Assembly: GCF_028389875.1 (NCBI RefSeq)
Contig: NW_026907680.1
Span: 806,001 to 870,000 of the forward strand
Direction: 5' to 3'
DNA from: Rhea pennata
Taxonomy: Eukaryota; Chordata; Aves; Rheiformes; Rheidae
Length of the DNA stretch: 64,000 nt
Made by a program: the position numbers and the translations under genes. The number at the start of each line of letters is the position of its first letter. Position 1 is the stretch's first letter. This document shows, one piece after another, positions 44,393 to 56,754 of this stretch. The notes below the pieces were generated by a model. That model saw only the letters and a list, made by a program, of their open reading frames with translations, ran no database searches and had not been told where the DNA came from.

Positions 44393-45066
44393 GGGCGCTT
44401 TCTCTCGCAGCTCCTGCTGTGGGGGGAATGGAAAATGCGTGGAGGACAAAGAGGCTAGAAGCTGGTCTGAGGTGCGGATCCTTACCGAGGCTTGTCAGTC
44501 TGCAGAGAGAAGGGGACTCAATCCTCATGTAGTGCTGATGAAAGTCTCCCTGAGCAGGCTCTCAAGCAAAGCTCCTGCATTTGCAGATGCGCACGCACCA
44601 GATGGAACGATGAAGCCTGGTCCTCCAGAATCGCCATTGCTAGTGAGGGGCCGCAGGCTTTGCCCTGACTTGGGCTTGCTGGAGTGTCAAGGTGGAGCAG
44701 AGTGGCACTTGGAGGAGGCTCTCCTTCAGCAGCTTAAAGGCCTGCCAGCTTTCTTGAGCTCCTTTGCCCTTCTGAGCTGCCTCCCCTGGCGTCCCCCTAG
44801 CAGGTCTCTGCAGAAGGGGAAGCCTGCTCGCCTCAAGGCCAGCCTCTGGGCTCTGCTGCCCTCCTTCCTACCTGCCCTCAGGCTCTGCAACTCCACTAGT
44901 TCCCGGGTGCTACAGCCCAGGTGGCCATGGACGCTGCTGGCACCAAGCCTCCGGGGTGGCCGCTTCCCCTTCTGGCCCTGGGCACCCGCCTTCTTCCCCT
45001 CACGCCCGCAAAAGCCCAGCACTCAAGGGCACCCAAGACACACACAAGAGCTAGCAGTTCCCTCCC
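44393..45066. repeat. Copy of the gene-1 3' flank
   Basis: Reverse complement of about 18,433-19,110. It joins directly to gene-2 sequence at about 45,066, so the sequence equivalent to about 14,380-18,433 of gene 1, including the tail exon, is missing. Confidence 0.8.
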
Positions 45067-48000
45067 ACCATGCAGCCAGTGGACAAAGTCAGCCAGGGCT
45101 CAAAGAAGGGCACTGGAAGGGCTCTTGTACAACCAGCAACCACAGGACAATGCATTTGCAGAATGCAGGCTAGCACAAGAAGGACCCCAGTCAGGAACAC
45201 TTACCACTCCTGTGTTCTGATGGCCTACATTCACAGGCTGTGTAGCACGTACCCTAGCTTCTGGACGTGGTTTCTTTCCACCTGCTGCTGCATTCTGTGC
45301 AGAGCACTGTGAGGAGACTGGGAATGGACTGCAAATATACACACGGGGAGGTGGTATGAGCACAGGGGGAGTAGGATCTCCACTCCCCCCTCACAAGCTG
45401 GGCACCTGCTTCTGCAGCAGAAGGCAGTGCTGCAGCAGAAGCACAGGGATTCCACTGACTGCAGGTACATCAACAGCTGTGAAGACTACCCCCAAATAAA
45501 ACACTCAGGGCTGCACATCATGCCCGAAAGAGAGCTCTAAGCTCGCCCACAGCATGACTTTCTCTCCATGCAGTGAGGATAGAAGCAGGGTCATCTACAG
45601 GACAGGCTCCAACTCATACCACTACCCCTGTCCTGCCACATGCATTAGCCACTGCTCCATGGCCCCAAAGACTCTGTGTTCAGGGATGGGCAATGGATGG
45701 TTGCTGGGCTCCCAGTGTCAAAGAAGGAGAAAGGCATCAAGGCAGTCAAGCACAAAGCTCTGAGCAGGTGGGAGCCAGCACAGAGCTCTGAAGAACCCTT
45801 CCCCACAGACAGAGCCCATATGAAGGCGGAGCATGCGTGCAGGTCACTGGGACTCAGCCGCTGGGAAGCCTTGCTCCCAAAGCACTTTCAGAGCAGCCTG
45901 CCCCAGCCCTGGCAATGCAGCCCTAACCAACCTGTGCTGGGTGGCTGCTCCCTTCATCAGGCAGGGGGGAAAGAAGGAAGGCAAAGTACTCACGTTGGAA
46001 AAATACTTGGAAGAGGAGTAGAGGACAAAAAAGGAGCCGCTCTAGTGGCTGTGAACATTGATTCCCTCATCACCTTCATCTGCAAAGGTGAGAAAGAGAG
46101 GTGAGATGCTGCCAAGGAAAGGATCTTGCTGCTCACAAGGGCAGCCCATGTTTCCATGCTCCGGAGAAGAAGCTGCCTCTCAGAACTGCAGAAACAACCC
46201 TTGCTCTTGCTCTGCAGCCCCTCCATTCTACACAACAACAGCTGTGGGGGAATAGGGGAGAATGGCTAAAAGCTCTGGCAGGCTTTTGTCGAGGGTAAGA
46301 GCCGAGAGTCTGAGTTAAGAGAGCAGTTCCTGCCTATAGAGAATTCAAGGGAGGAAAGCCCAGGGGAAGGCAGCTCACTAAACTCTAGGGAAATGTGTCG
46401 GTCAGCCTGCTAGGGAGGATGAGAGAGAGCAGTGGGGGTGCAATACATCTGTTTTACCAGGAGGAAACGTTTTTCTCAGTCCCTGCGCTCATCCTTTCCC
46501 TAAACCTTCCTGTCAGCACCCTTTTGCTCTGAAAGGCAGTTGAGCAAGGCTGAACATCCCTTTCTTGTTCAGACCAAGCATCTGAATAATCACACAGCTG
46601 AGCAAAAACTCTCCATCTCGTATTACAGAAAGGCTCAGTGCTTCCATGGCCACCAGAAAGAGCAGTGTGTTCATGGAGAGTGCAGGAGTTACAGATATAT
46701 TGTAAAACTAGTGCACAAGTGGCATTTCTGAAAGCAAAGCCCCAGGGAAAGTCCGACAAGGCTAAGCAGAACCCATGGGAAGGGCCCTTCTACAGCCAGT
46801 GCCCAGAGCACAATGCTTTGGCAGAAAGCAAGCTGGCAAAAGAAGGACCTCCATCAGGAGCACCTACCTCTGTTGACTTCTGATGGCCATGTACAGGCCA
46901 CGCAGCTGCTGCTCGAGCTTCTGGCATTTGTGTCCTCCTGCCCAGTAATTCCTTCTTCGCAGAATGTGAGTGAATTCCTGGAAGCATGCTGCAAATACAC
47001 ACCGCGGGGATGTGTGCCACAGGACACTCAGGACTGCACAACATGCCCAAAAGAAAACTCGAGGAGCCCACAATTGAGACTTTTTCTCCAGGCACCAAGG
47101 AGAGCAGCAGCGTCAGCTCCAAGGACAGGCTCCAGGACACACCATTACCCACTGTCCTGAGCACTCTAGTAGCCACTGCTGTGTAGCCCCCAAGGACAAG
47201 CTTTCTTGGAAGCTTCAGAAATGGAACCGGGAATAACTGCTCCGTCCCTTGCAGTCCTTCTCTCTTCAGGCACTTACGTCCCTCCTTCCCATCCTCTTCA
47301 AAGAGCCCAAACAACCTGTCCTTGCCTCTAAGGGCTGCCTGAGCCAAGGGCACATCCTCTCGAGCCTGCTGCTTGCCACCCCTGACTGCTGTCTGGAAAT
47401 GACCTTCCTTCCTCCTTGCTGCTGGCAGTCAAAGGAAGGGCATTGCCCAAGGGGAAACACCACAGCTTTGGGGAGATATTCACCCAAGGCATCCTCCCCT
47501 CCAGCAGCATTCCTTGCAGCCCTCTCTTCCACCTCACTCCTCTCTACTAGGCTGCTCACCACAGCTCTACATGCCTGGAGACATTGTTGGCAAAGGATTC
47601 TGTGGCAGCAGGCACAAAGGCTCTCTCTCACCTGAAACAGGGCCCTTCTGCCTCTTCCAGGCCCTGCATGTATGTGCACACACATAGACTCCCCTTTGCA
47701 TTCACATCCACCAACTCTGCACAAGTGTGTGTCATGCTTCAGTGACACACAGAGATGCCAGCCAGTGGGGTGTAGTCACACTCTGTTGGTGCCAGCCACC
47801 AGAGGGGACTTCAAAGGAAGAAAAGGGCTCCTAGCTCCCAAAATTCATCCACAACTCTGCAAACAGCCTCTGCTCCTTGGCCTTGCTGCCAGCAGAGCTC
47901 CGATTTCACTTTGACATACAAAGCTCGATCCTGTCCTGGCCACAAAAGACATCCTCCGCCTTTCCTCCTGCCTAACTGCATACTCACAGGTCTGAGCAAA

Positions 48001-48285
48001 CAACGCACACCCTGCGGCAAAGCTCACACCAACACCTCCCTCTTCACAAGGCTTGACAAGAGCATGCAGACTTTTCCTCAGCCTCCAAAATTGCCCTGAG
48101 ACACCCAGCACTGCTCTCCGCAAATGAGCAGCATCCACATTTATTTCACCTACGCGCTAGGAGAAAAGGCCCTCCTCTTCCAAAAGGACCACTTACATTG
48201 ACTTTCCCAAAGGTCTGGGACTGACAGTCTGACAGGCACTTGCTCCGGGCTGCCCAGCCAGCAAGAGAGGCCTAGTCCTCATGGC
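45067..48285 (-). pseudogene. CCDC81-like copy 2, both ends deleted
   Basis: Reverse complement of gene-1 sequence from about 9,995 to 14,380. It keeps linker exon 46,988-46,868, the 86-nt exon 46,079-45,994 and linker exon 45,328-45,205. All are open, with intact splice sites and the same phases as gene 1. It lacks the promoter, all HU-domain exons (deleted at the 48,285 junction) and the Ser-rich tail (deleted at 45,066), so it cannot make a CCDC81-type protein. Confidence 0.8.
45994..46079 (-). CDS. 86-nt module exon in copy 2
   Basis: Acceptor CACCTTTGCAG, donor AAC|GTGAGTAC. The peptide starts MKVMRESMFTATRAAPFL and ends PSIFP. Same length and phase as the gene-1 exons, but it lies within a gene copy that has lost both ends. 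Confidence 0.55.
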
Positions 48286-50459
48286 AGAGTTTAAAAGGCA
48301 TTCAGGCGGCACGGCTCCCTTCTGCCGGGGAGGGCGGCAGGGCTGTGTGAGCAGGGTGTGCGTGCAGCCAGGTGTGCCCAGGGCTGTGCCTGAGAGCAGT
48401 GTCCTGGGAGGTCAGGGTGCCCAGGGCCATGCCTCTGCCACCTGCGATGGTCAGCACTCAGCCCGCCTGGGCAACTGCCTGCAGGGCTGCGGGGAGAAGC
48501 CGTGGGGGGAAGGAGCAGCCCACAAAAGGGCAGGATCACAGTGCCCCAGAGTGGGGGCTGCGTGGGGCAAGGCTGCTCAGAGCTGCTGCTCAGCCCCAGG
48601 AGCTTGCCCGGAGGAAAGTCAAGGCAGGGATGACTCCACAGGGAAAGAGGTTTCCCCAGTGTTGGCTTTCTGTTCCACGCTGTTTTTTGGGGGGAAGGGA
48701 AAAGGAGGTGCCAAGGCTGGAGAAGAGCTGGAGACTGGGGAGGCTGCTGAGGGGTCAGCAGGTCTGTGAGGAAGCTCAGAAAGTGCTTTTGCCCCTGCTC
48801 TGCCCATGCACAGCAGCAGCAGCAGCAGCTCTGCTGGCCCCAGGAGCCTTTGTGGAGCTGCTCCTTGGCACCTGCCAAGAGGTGCGTGCCCCGAAGCAGT
48901 GCCCTGCTGCTGGGAGGGATCTGTGGGGCACAGACAAGTGCCCCAGAAGTGGGCTGGGGTCTGTTGGCTAAGGCAGGCAATGGACGCAGGAGAGGGCATT
49001 TGGTGCTGACAGGAAAAGCTGCAGGCGGTGGAGCCATGGTGCGAGAAGGGGAGGAAGGTAGAGCAGAAGTGCGGTGGGAGGGAGAGTTAGGGAATTTAGC
49101 TCTCTTCCCCTCCAGTGCAGACGTTTTCTTCCCAGAAAACCCCACATGGCCTCTGCCAGCCTGCAGAGCCTCTGCCCCACAGGCCCCAGGGCAGGCACTA
49201 CCTTCTCTGCAGACAGACCTCTGGCTGAGGAGAGGGTCTGACTCCAACGAGATGTTACTCTAGCCTAGGCCTCTCTTGCAAAGGCTGGAGCAGCAGCAAG
49301 TACACGGAGGTTCTGCTTGCAGACTGCAGCTCACTAAGTGCTTGAGGCCAGTGTTGCGAGAGCTGCTGGTGCTTCAGCACAGTCTTTCTAGCACAGGCTG
49401 GAACAGCAGCAAGTAAATGCAGAACCGCAAAGAATGCAGTGATTGCCCCAACAGGGTCTTCTTCCAGCAGCCTGGGGCCTGGGAGCTTCCTCAGCCAGAC
49501 GCAGGAGCCACAAAGCCTTTGCCTGCTTGGTCCTTCCAGAAGCACACCCCCACCTTGGGCTGAAAGCACACCGTCAACCTGTGGCAGGGTCACATGCGCC
49601 TCCTTGCTTGGCTTCTCTCTTCCTCTTCAAAGCACTTCTGCTGGGCTTCTTTTCACCTCTGCAGGGCAAGGAGATGTGGCTTTCAGCGACCTCTCTCTTG
49701 CCTCTCCTTCCTGACCAAGAGCTGTTCGCTCACAGCCTGCCCCGGTGCATGCAAAGTTCAGATGTGGTCATTTTCTCCCCAACAGGCCTCACTCCTCCTG
49801 CAGCAAATACCCTCTGGCACTTTATTGCCCAGCCATTCCCTGTGCTTTGGTCCTTCTGTAGCTCTTATTTGGGGAGCCTATAACATGGAGAGGAATGAGT
49901 GGTTCTGGTTTTGGTTTGTTTGAAAAGGTTGATCCCTACCAGAAGCAAGCAAGGCAGAAAGACATCTTGGGCTGGCGTTTTCCTCCAGACTACGATTGTC
50001 GCAGCAGAGAGTCAGCTGCCTGTATGGAAGCATGATTTGGATCGGAAAAGGGCGCAGGATCTCCTCATCACAAAGGCCTTAAGCCATACTGGGGAGCCAA
50101 AGCCCTCAGGGAAAGCCCACAATTTTCTCAGCCCGGTCTTCAAGTATGGCCTCAGAAGGCAAGTGGGCCTCTTGGCATGCTGGGCTGCCACCTTCAGCAG
50201 GAGCACTCCTGAAGGGGTTGAATTCTTGCTTTTCTCTTTACTCATACAGTTTCAAGAAGAAAACAAGAACTCCCCGGCCTTGTCCCCTGCCACACTGAGA
50301 TAACTGTGGCTCCTACGGGCTCCATTTGCACAACCACCCAGGAAGAGTCTGCATAGGTATTGTCAGAGAAGGAAAGCTCCTCAGATCCACTGGAGATGTG
50401 GGCCTTCCACTTGTGTATGCAGTGTGCTTCCCAGGCTCCGACAAAGGAAAGGCAGACTT

Positions 50460-51303
50460 TATGCACCCTGAGAGCTCCTGGAGAGACAACACAGCAGGGC
50501 CAGCAAGCAGACGGGCTCTGCTGGACCTCCTACTTAAAAAGAAGGGAAGGCTGCATGCGGATATCAAGACTGGCAGCAACCTTGGCTGCAGTGGCCGTGA
50601 GAGTGTGGAGCTGAGGATCCTGAGAGGATGGAAGAGCACAAAATGTGGGATGCCAACACTAGACTGCAGCAGAGCAGACTTTGGCCTCTACAGGCAGCTG
50701 TCTAGGAGAACCCCATGCCAGAGGCTCCCAGAAGTAAGAGGGAAATCAAAGAAAGCTTCTTTGGAGTCCCGGAGTTCCTCCTCCAGGCTGCGTCCAATTC
50801 TGGGCTCCACAACACAAGAGAGACGTGGAGCTACCAGGTGGAGTCCTGCCCCAGAAGGGCTACTAAGATCAGGAAGGGAGTGGAGCATCTCTCCCACAGG
50901 GAACGGTGGAGAGAGCTGGGCCTGTTCAGCCTGGGGCAGAGAAGGCTGAGGGGGGGAATCTCAGCAATGTGTATAAGTATCTGCAGGGTGGGTGTCGAGA
51001 GGATGGGGCCAGACTCTGTTCAGTGGAGCCCAGCGATAGGACGAGAGGCAACAGGCCAGAGTGAAACCCAGGAAGGTCCATCTGAAGACAAAGGAATAAG
51101 CCTTTTCCCTGGGAGGAGTGACAGAGCACTGGAACAGGTTGCCCAGAGAGGCTGTGGAGTCTCCATGCCCGGAGACAGTCAGAAGCCGTCTGGACAGGGT
51201 CCTAGGCAAGCTGCCCTAGGTGACCCTGCGTGAGCAGGGCAGGTGCACTAGAGGCTCTCCAGGTCCCTTCCAACCTCAAAGAGCTCTGTGATTCTGTGGT
51301 TCT
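50460..51303 (+). mobile_element. CR1 LINE, internally deleted
   Basis: Contains a piece of the CR1 second reading frame (reading like LRILRGWKS and CSRADFGLYRQL), then the typical pre-3' region and the 3' end GAGCTCTGTGATTCTGTGG. Parts between the two pieces are missing. Confidence 0.8.
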
Positions 51304-52375
51304 GAGAGCTGAGGCCAGGTCCTGCACAGGGCCGTGCAGGGAGAGCTCCTGTCATGCCAGGGCTGGCTGAGTCTTGCCATGGCCCTGGCATCACTGCAGC
51401 TTCTGCTCACATGCTGCGTGGGATGGAAAGTAGAGAGAGCCTTTGTGGAGGCTCTGTGCAGGTGTTTGGGCTGCTTGATGGCCTGGTCAGGTTGCTGTGT
51501 CCACCTGTAGATGAGGTTGAGGTGAGACTTCAGCCCAGGCTTAGCCCAGGTAGAGCAGGGCTGCAGCCTGGGTCATTGCAGGCTGCTCAGGTGCTGTCCT
51601 GCCACTGGGGCCAGGCGTGGACCCTTGTCTCTGGCACGCAGCCCTCCCCGGCGAGGCCCATGCACAGCACCCACAAGCGGGCAGTGCCAGGCCAGCGTGC
51701 ACCTGACACCTTCATGTTCACCATCAACCCAGCTGTCCCTGCCCTGCCTCGGAGCAGGGATCTCGCCCCAGGCACCGGGGCTGCAGCTCGGCCGCCTTCC
51801 CCTCAGCACGGTCACACGGCAGCTCCTGGCCTGGCAGCAGCGCCGGCAGCAGCCGCTCTCCCAGCCCCCGGGGCTCCGCACGCTCCAGCTGGGGAAAGAC
51901 GTGGCTGCGTTTGCAGAGCTCGCGGGGCTTTAGTCTCCTGGGGCTCCAGCCAGAGATGTCTGTTCCCGAGGTGCTGGAGCAGGTCAGGCTGCTTCCCGCG
52001 GCAGGAAGCCCAGCTGCAGCTGGCTCCAGCGCTGCGCCTGGCACAGCTGCATCCCAGTCCGGGGCAGGAGCTGCCAGCAGCGGCGGTCTCAGCCACAGGG
52101 GCCTCAGCTCTCCCTGCCTACCCGTAGGGCATAGACAGCAGGAAAGCATAGCACAGGCACGTTCTGTGAATATGATAGTGCTTGATGTTTGCCACAGCTC
52201 TTATCCATTGCTAAGCACGAGCAGTACTGACCAGGCCAGAAGGTGGGCTTTCTTGAAGAAAAGCCGAGCAGTCTTTAAGCACTGCCAGCCCCCTTGGACA
52301 TCTTCAGATACTGCAGGCTCTTGTAGATGGAAATTCATCATTCAAAGGTCATTTCTCCAGAGACTAATTCAACCT
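51304..52375. other. Unshared sequence inside arm C
   Basis: GC-rich from about 51,600 to 52,130 with open frames on both strands, then less GC-rich. It is absent from arms A and B. I recognise no domain. The plus-strand frame near 51,780-51,930 gives a leucine- and glutamine-rich peptide without a known motif. Confidence 0.4.
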
Positions 52376-54929
52376 CTTTCACAACAATTGCTCCTCTGCA
52401 GTCCCTGCTTTGGGACAGGACTATTTCAAAGCAGCGAGCTCATCAGAGCAGTGCTTTTTGCTCCAGGATCTTTTGCTTGCCCAGCACTGAGCTGTTCTTC
52501 TACAGCTTTTGCCAGTTGCTGGAATGTCCACAAACCTATTGCCTAACGCTGGCATTTTTGAATGTCATCCCATGCAGTGTCATTTATTGGCCTCTGAGAA
52601 TTTATCAGATCATGTGGGATGGAGGAAGACAGTGAGGGTCTTCGTGGTTGGTTTAAATACTCCTGTAGATGAGCTTTCCTGGAAGCAAGGCTGTTTCGAC
52701 AGGGCAAGTTATGTGTGTGTGTTCTAAGCTGACCAACGGCGTAAGAAGATGTTGTCTCTGGGTTTAAACAAAATGTGTGGTGCATATCCAGTGGAATTTC
52801 CTTCACTCAAGAGCCCATTGAGTGATAATCAAACACAAAAAATCAAATGTCTTCCTCTGTGTGGGCCCCTTTCATTTTGAGTTCCTCTGAGGGCTTTACA
52901 TCTCTCTACATTTTTGCACCATCCACTCCCAAGTACTATTTATTTCCACAAACGTTTTGGGCTGTGTGTGCTGAAAAACTAACATTGGATCTTTTTCCCC
53001 TCTCCCAGGTGCAGGTGAAGTTGGAAGTGCATGTGTTGGCCTCCACGCATCTACTGAAGGATCTGCAGCAAATGCAGATGTACCCCAGGACTCCACTTTC
53101 CAGGGCAATACAGAGGAATCGTGATATTCTGAGCAGAAAGGATGTGGCTTGCACAAAAGACTATGCAAAGCTGGTGAAAAATATTTGCTTTACACAGCAC
53201 GGTAATGGTTTCCCACTAAGTGGTCTGGCTGTGAGAAATCCTTGCTGCAGGCTGAACCTAAACTCCAAGGGGTTTCAAAAGTTGCCAGGCACACTGCACT
53301 TCCCTCTAACAAGCCTGCAGGGATATGGAGCTTGTCTGGCACCGTAAAGTCCATGTCCCTTCTCGTGTGAGTAACCAACTGGCTAACCTTTCTTCTGCAG
53401 CTTGATGGAGCTGCCTAAGTATTTTGTATGGAAGCACACGTGTGGTCTTGCTCAAGTCAGGTGCTGCCTTTTAGCCACAGCAGTCCCTCTGCTCCCTTCC
53501 ATTCTCGTCCTGCTACAGACATGTAGCGTTTTCAACGTTCTCTTAGCACTGAGCACATTGCTCTTGGATCTGTTCTGTGTCCCCTACTTCAGTCCTCATG
53601 CACTGGAAAACCCTGTAGTGAAGCTGAAAGCTTTCCGAGGGTTCAGCCGGCAGTGCTGGGCACTACAGATTGCTGCTGCTTCCGTGCGCCTCTGGAGGTG
53701 GCTGTAAAAGCACGGTCGAGTGAGAGGAGTGCCAAGACAACTACAGTGTGGTTTTGTTATACGAGTTTCACTACGCCACGTTGGTTTGGAGATACCTTAA
53801 TGTTGCAGCTCTAGAGGCTTTCAGGCACTAGACTAACCACGCTGCCACTCCGGGGACACTTCCTCTGAGAAGTCCAGGGATGTTAAGATACAGGTGTGTC
53901 TGTCCCCGCCTCCTCATTCCTCAATCCTTTCTAGAAGCTGGCCTGACAGATGAGCCAAGCTTTCGGTTACTGTGACTTGCTGGTCACGCCAGAGCTGTAG
54001 CCCTGCTGAAGGGCAGAGTAAAGGGTGTCTCAGTAACACGAGCTTCTCAGCGAGTTCTCTGCCGTCATCGAACACCTGCATTTGTCATCCCACAGCTGCA
54101 CACGTGCCCCTTGGAGGGCAGTGATCCCAGGCTGCTGGGACAGGGGAAGTTCCTTCCAAGGGCTGCTGAGGAAGAGCGGTTGTACTGCGGGGAAGAAAGA
54201 GCTCAGAAATTCTCTTCTACCTAGGATTTCTCAGTCCCTGAGAGGCAGGAGCCGTCACCTGGCTTCAGCGGTGCTTGGGAGGTGACTTGCGCCTCATCAG
54301 CTCCTAGGCCAGCAGCAGGCACGTGGATTTCCTCCTGGTTCTGATGCCACTTCTCCCGAAGAACCACCAGCACCAGGCCCAGTGCCCCTTTGGGAGCTTC
54401 CGAGGTCACTTCTGGTAGGCCAGGAGCAGGCCCACTGCTGCTGCTCCACTTCAGGAGGTCACTTCTGCCTCAGGACCTGACAGGTCAGTGGCAGGCCCAG
54501 GATGGCAGTGCTGACTGCGAGGCCACTACTCCCTCAGGCCCGGAGAGACCAGTGGCAGGCAGAAGGCTTTGATGCTGAGTGTGAGGGCACTTGTGCCTTG
54601 CACCCGGGAGCCTCGCAGCAGGAAAATGGTGTCAGTGCTGACAGGGAGGTGATTCCAGCCACACCCACTTGGAAGCCAGAGGAGGAACCTTGCTGCTGCT
54701 TCTGCTAGTGAGCTCACTTGCGCCTCAAGACCTGAGAGGCCACCAGTGGCCACAAAGCTGCTGTTAGTGCCTGGGAAGGAGCAACCAGCCTGGGGAGGCA
54801 GCAGGTGTGTTGGCAAGCTCAGTGCCGGAGGGGAGAGCAGCAGGTGTTGTGCAGCTGCCTCCAGGAGGGCTCCACGCTGTCTCCCATTGCTTCTTCAACA
54901 ATGTCCTGATGAAGCAGGGACTTGGTGTG

Positions 54930-55645
54930 TAACCAGGAAGGGGTGCTGATACCTGGCTGTGCTGGAGAGGAGCTTTTCAGAGAAGGACCTGGGGGTTGTG
55001 GTGGGCACCACGCTGACCATGAACCAGCAATGTGCTCTGGTGGCAAAGAGCAGCCATGGTATCCTGGGCTGCATCAGGAAGAGCATTGCCAGCAGGTGGA
55101 GGCAGGTGATCCTTCCCCTCTGCTCAGCACTGGTGAGGCCGCACCTGGAGAGCTTGGTCCACCAGCACAAGAGAAACATGGACCTACTGGAGTGAGTCCA
55201 ACCACAAAGAAGACTAAGGGCCTGGAGCATCTCCTGTATGAGGAGAGGCAGAGATAGCTGGGCCTGTTCAGTGTGTAAGGGGAGAAGGCTCAGGGCAATT
55301 TGAATGTACAGAAGTACCTGATGGGGACATGGCATAAAGAAGACAGAGACAGATTCTTCTGTGACAGCCAGTGGCAGGATGGGAGGCAACAGGCACATGT
55401 AGAAATACAAGAAATTCCATTGAAATATAAGAAAAGACTTTCTACTGCAAGAGCGATGGAAGACTGGACCAAGTTGCTCAGCAGGACTGTGAGTCTCCAT
55501 CCTTGCTGCTGCTCAAAACCCAACTGGACACAGTCTCAGTCAGCATGCTCCAGGTATACCTCCAGGTATAAAAGAAAAGAGGGTGGAGGCAGATGTTCTC
55601 CAGGGGTGCTTTCCAACTTCAGCAATGCGTTGATTCAGTGATTTG
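54930..55645 (+). mobile_element. CR1 LINE, 3' portion
   Basis: Typical CR1 text: the end of the second reading frame (FSEKDLGVVVGTTLTMNQQC), then the region leading to the 3' end, finishing near TTGATTCAGTGATTT, a degraded terminal repeat. Confidence 0.85.
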
Positions 55646-55748
55646 GTGATGCTGCCATTTGTGAAGTCACTTGTGAGCTGCCTAGAGGAACTTTGCTTCT
55701 CCATGGAAGAACTCCTCTGTATCACAGAGCAGTCAGTGCCTCTGCAAA

Positions 55749-56002
55749 TTACTTCTCAAGGACTTCAACGAGGCGTGGGGGCTTTTTCTTCAGGGCCTCG
55801 TACAGGCGATCCTTGCACCAGGGAGTCCAGCTCAGCAACAGCCTGAACAGCTCACGCATCATGGTGTGGGATGGTTTCTCCGCCAGAATTCTTTGGTATT
55901 GCTCAAAGTCCAGAATGTCCCCGAGCAGGAGGTCCAGGACACCTTTCACTTCAACAACGCGTTCAGTCAGCTCCACTCGGTGCCTATCGACAAAGTGTTC
56001 CC
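55749..56002 (-). CDS. Terminal exon encoding a CARD domain
   Basis: The acceptor CTTCCCCAG at about 56,003 is followed by 84 codons and a TAA (55,749-55,751). The peptide reads EHFVDRHRVELTERV, LDLLLGDILDFEQYQRILAE, MMRELFRLLLSWTPWCKD and RLYEALKKKPPRLVEVLE. This is the six-helix caspase-recruitment (CARD) pattern as found at the C-terminus of NLRP1 and CARD8 and in ASC. Such domains link innate immune sensors to caspases. No upstream exons of the same gene (for example a FIIND) were recognised toward 56-57.5 kb, so it may be the orphaned last exon of a sensor gene. Confidence 0.75.
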
Positions 56003-56754
56003 CTGGGGAAGACAGAAGCAAAGGGTTAGTCATCTGTGGACACACTGGTGCTCCTTCAGCTGCTTCACAGGTCATGGAGCAGCAGCCACTTCACAGCGGG
56101 GTTTGCCTGAGTTAGCACGACCCAAGGAGGAAATGAACGGCACCACGGAGCACCCAGTCCTCTCTGTTGTTAGTGGGTGATGGCACCGTCTAGCCGAAAG
56201 CCGAAAGCATTCTAGTGTGAATGTCTAATTCAAACTGGGGCTGTGCCGGGGCCAATGCTGTGTTTTAGAGTGGGTGTTTGAGCCGCAGCCCCTGGTTTTG
56301 AGGCGTTTCGCCCCCAAAAGTCTCACCTGTCACTGCAACATTTGAGCAGATTTGGGGATTTGTTCTCTGCCCCTAAAGCCTGTGGGACAGCAAAACAGAA
56401 AAGAAATGAGAGGGGAAGCAATGGGAGGGAGCTCCAATCTTGCACAGTCGACGGGGCGCTGCAGAAGGGAGGGACAGAGCAGACACCTTTCCAAAGGAGG
56501 CTCCTTCCCTTAGGGGACCAGGACTCCCCAGGCCACCTCCCAGCCTTGCTGGTGACCCTCTCTCACGGCTGCTCCCATCCCCAGCGAGCCAGTGCCATCA
56601 AGTGACAGCACAGCTAACTGCAGCCCTATCAGAGACCACCACCGCGCGGTGTGAACTGGCCATGGGAAATGCTGGAGCTACGGATGATGTTCCATGAGCA
56701 CCTCTGACAGGGAGGAGACATCCCATCACCTGGTTCAACCCGTATGTCTTGCTG

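Larger units (their letters stand above)
48286..54950. repeat. Segmental duplication arm C
   Basis: Inverse of arm A and parallel to arm B. It contains two stretches absent from A and B: about 50,452-52,375 (CR1 plus GC-rich unknown sequence) and about 53,615-54,550 (unknown, with imperfect repeats of GAGGTCACTTCTG type at its right side). The shared open frames are 49,443-49,883, 49,899-50,303 and 52,847-53,347, then one starting at 53,402 that diverges at the second insertion. I do not recognise their product. Confidence 0.8.
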
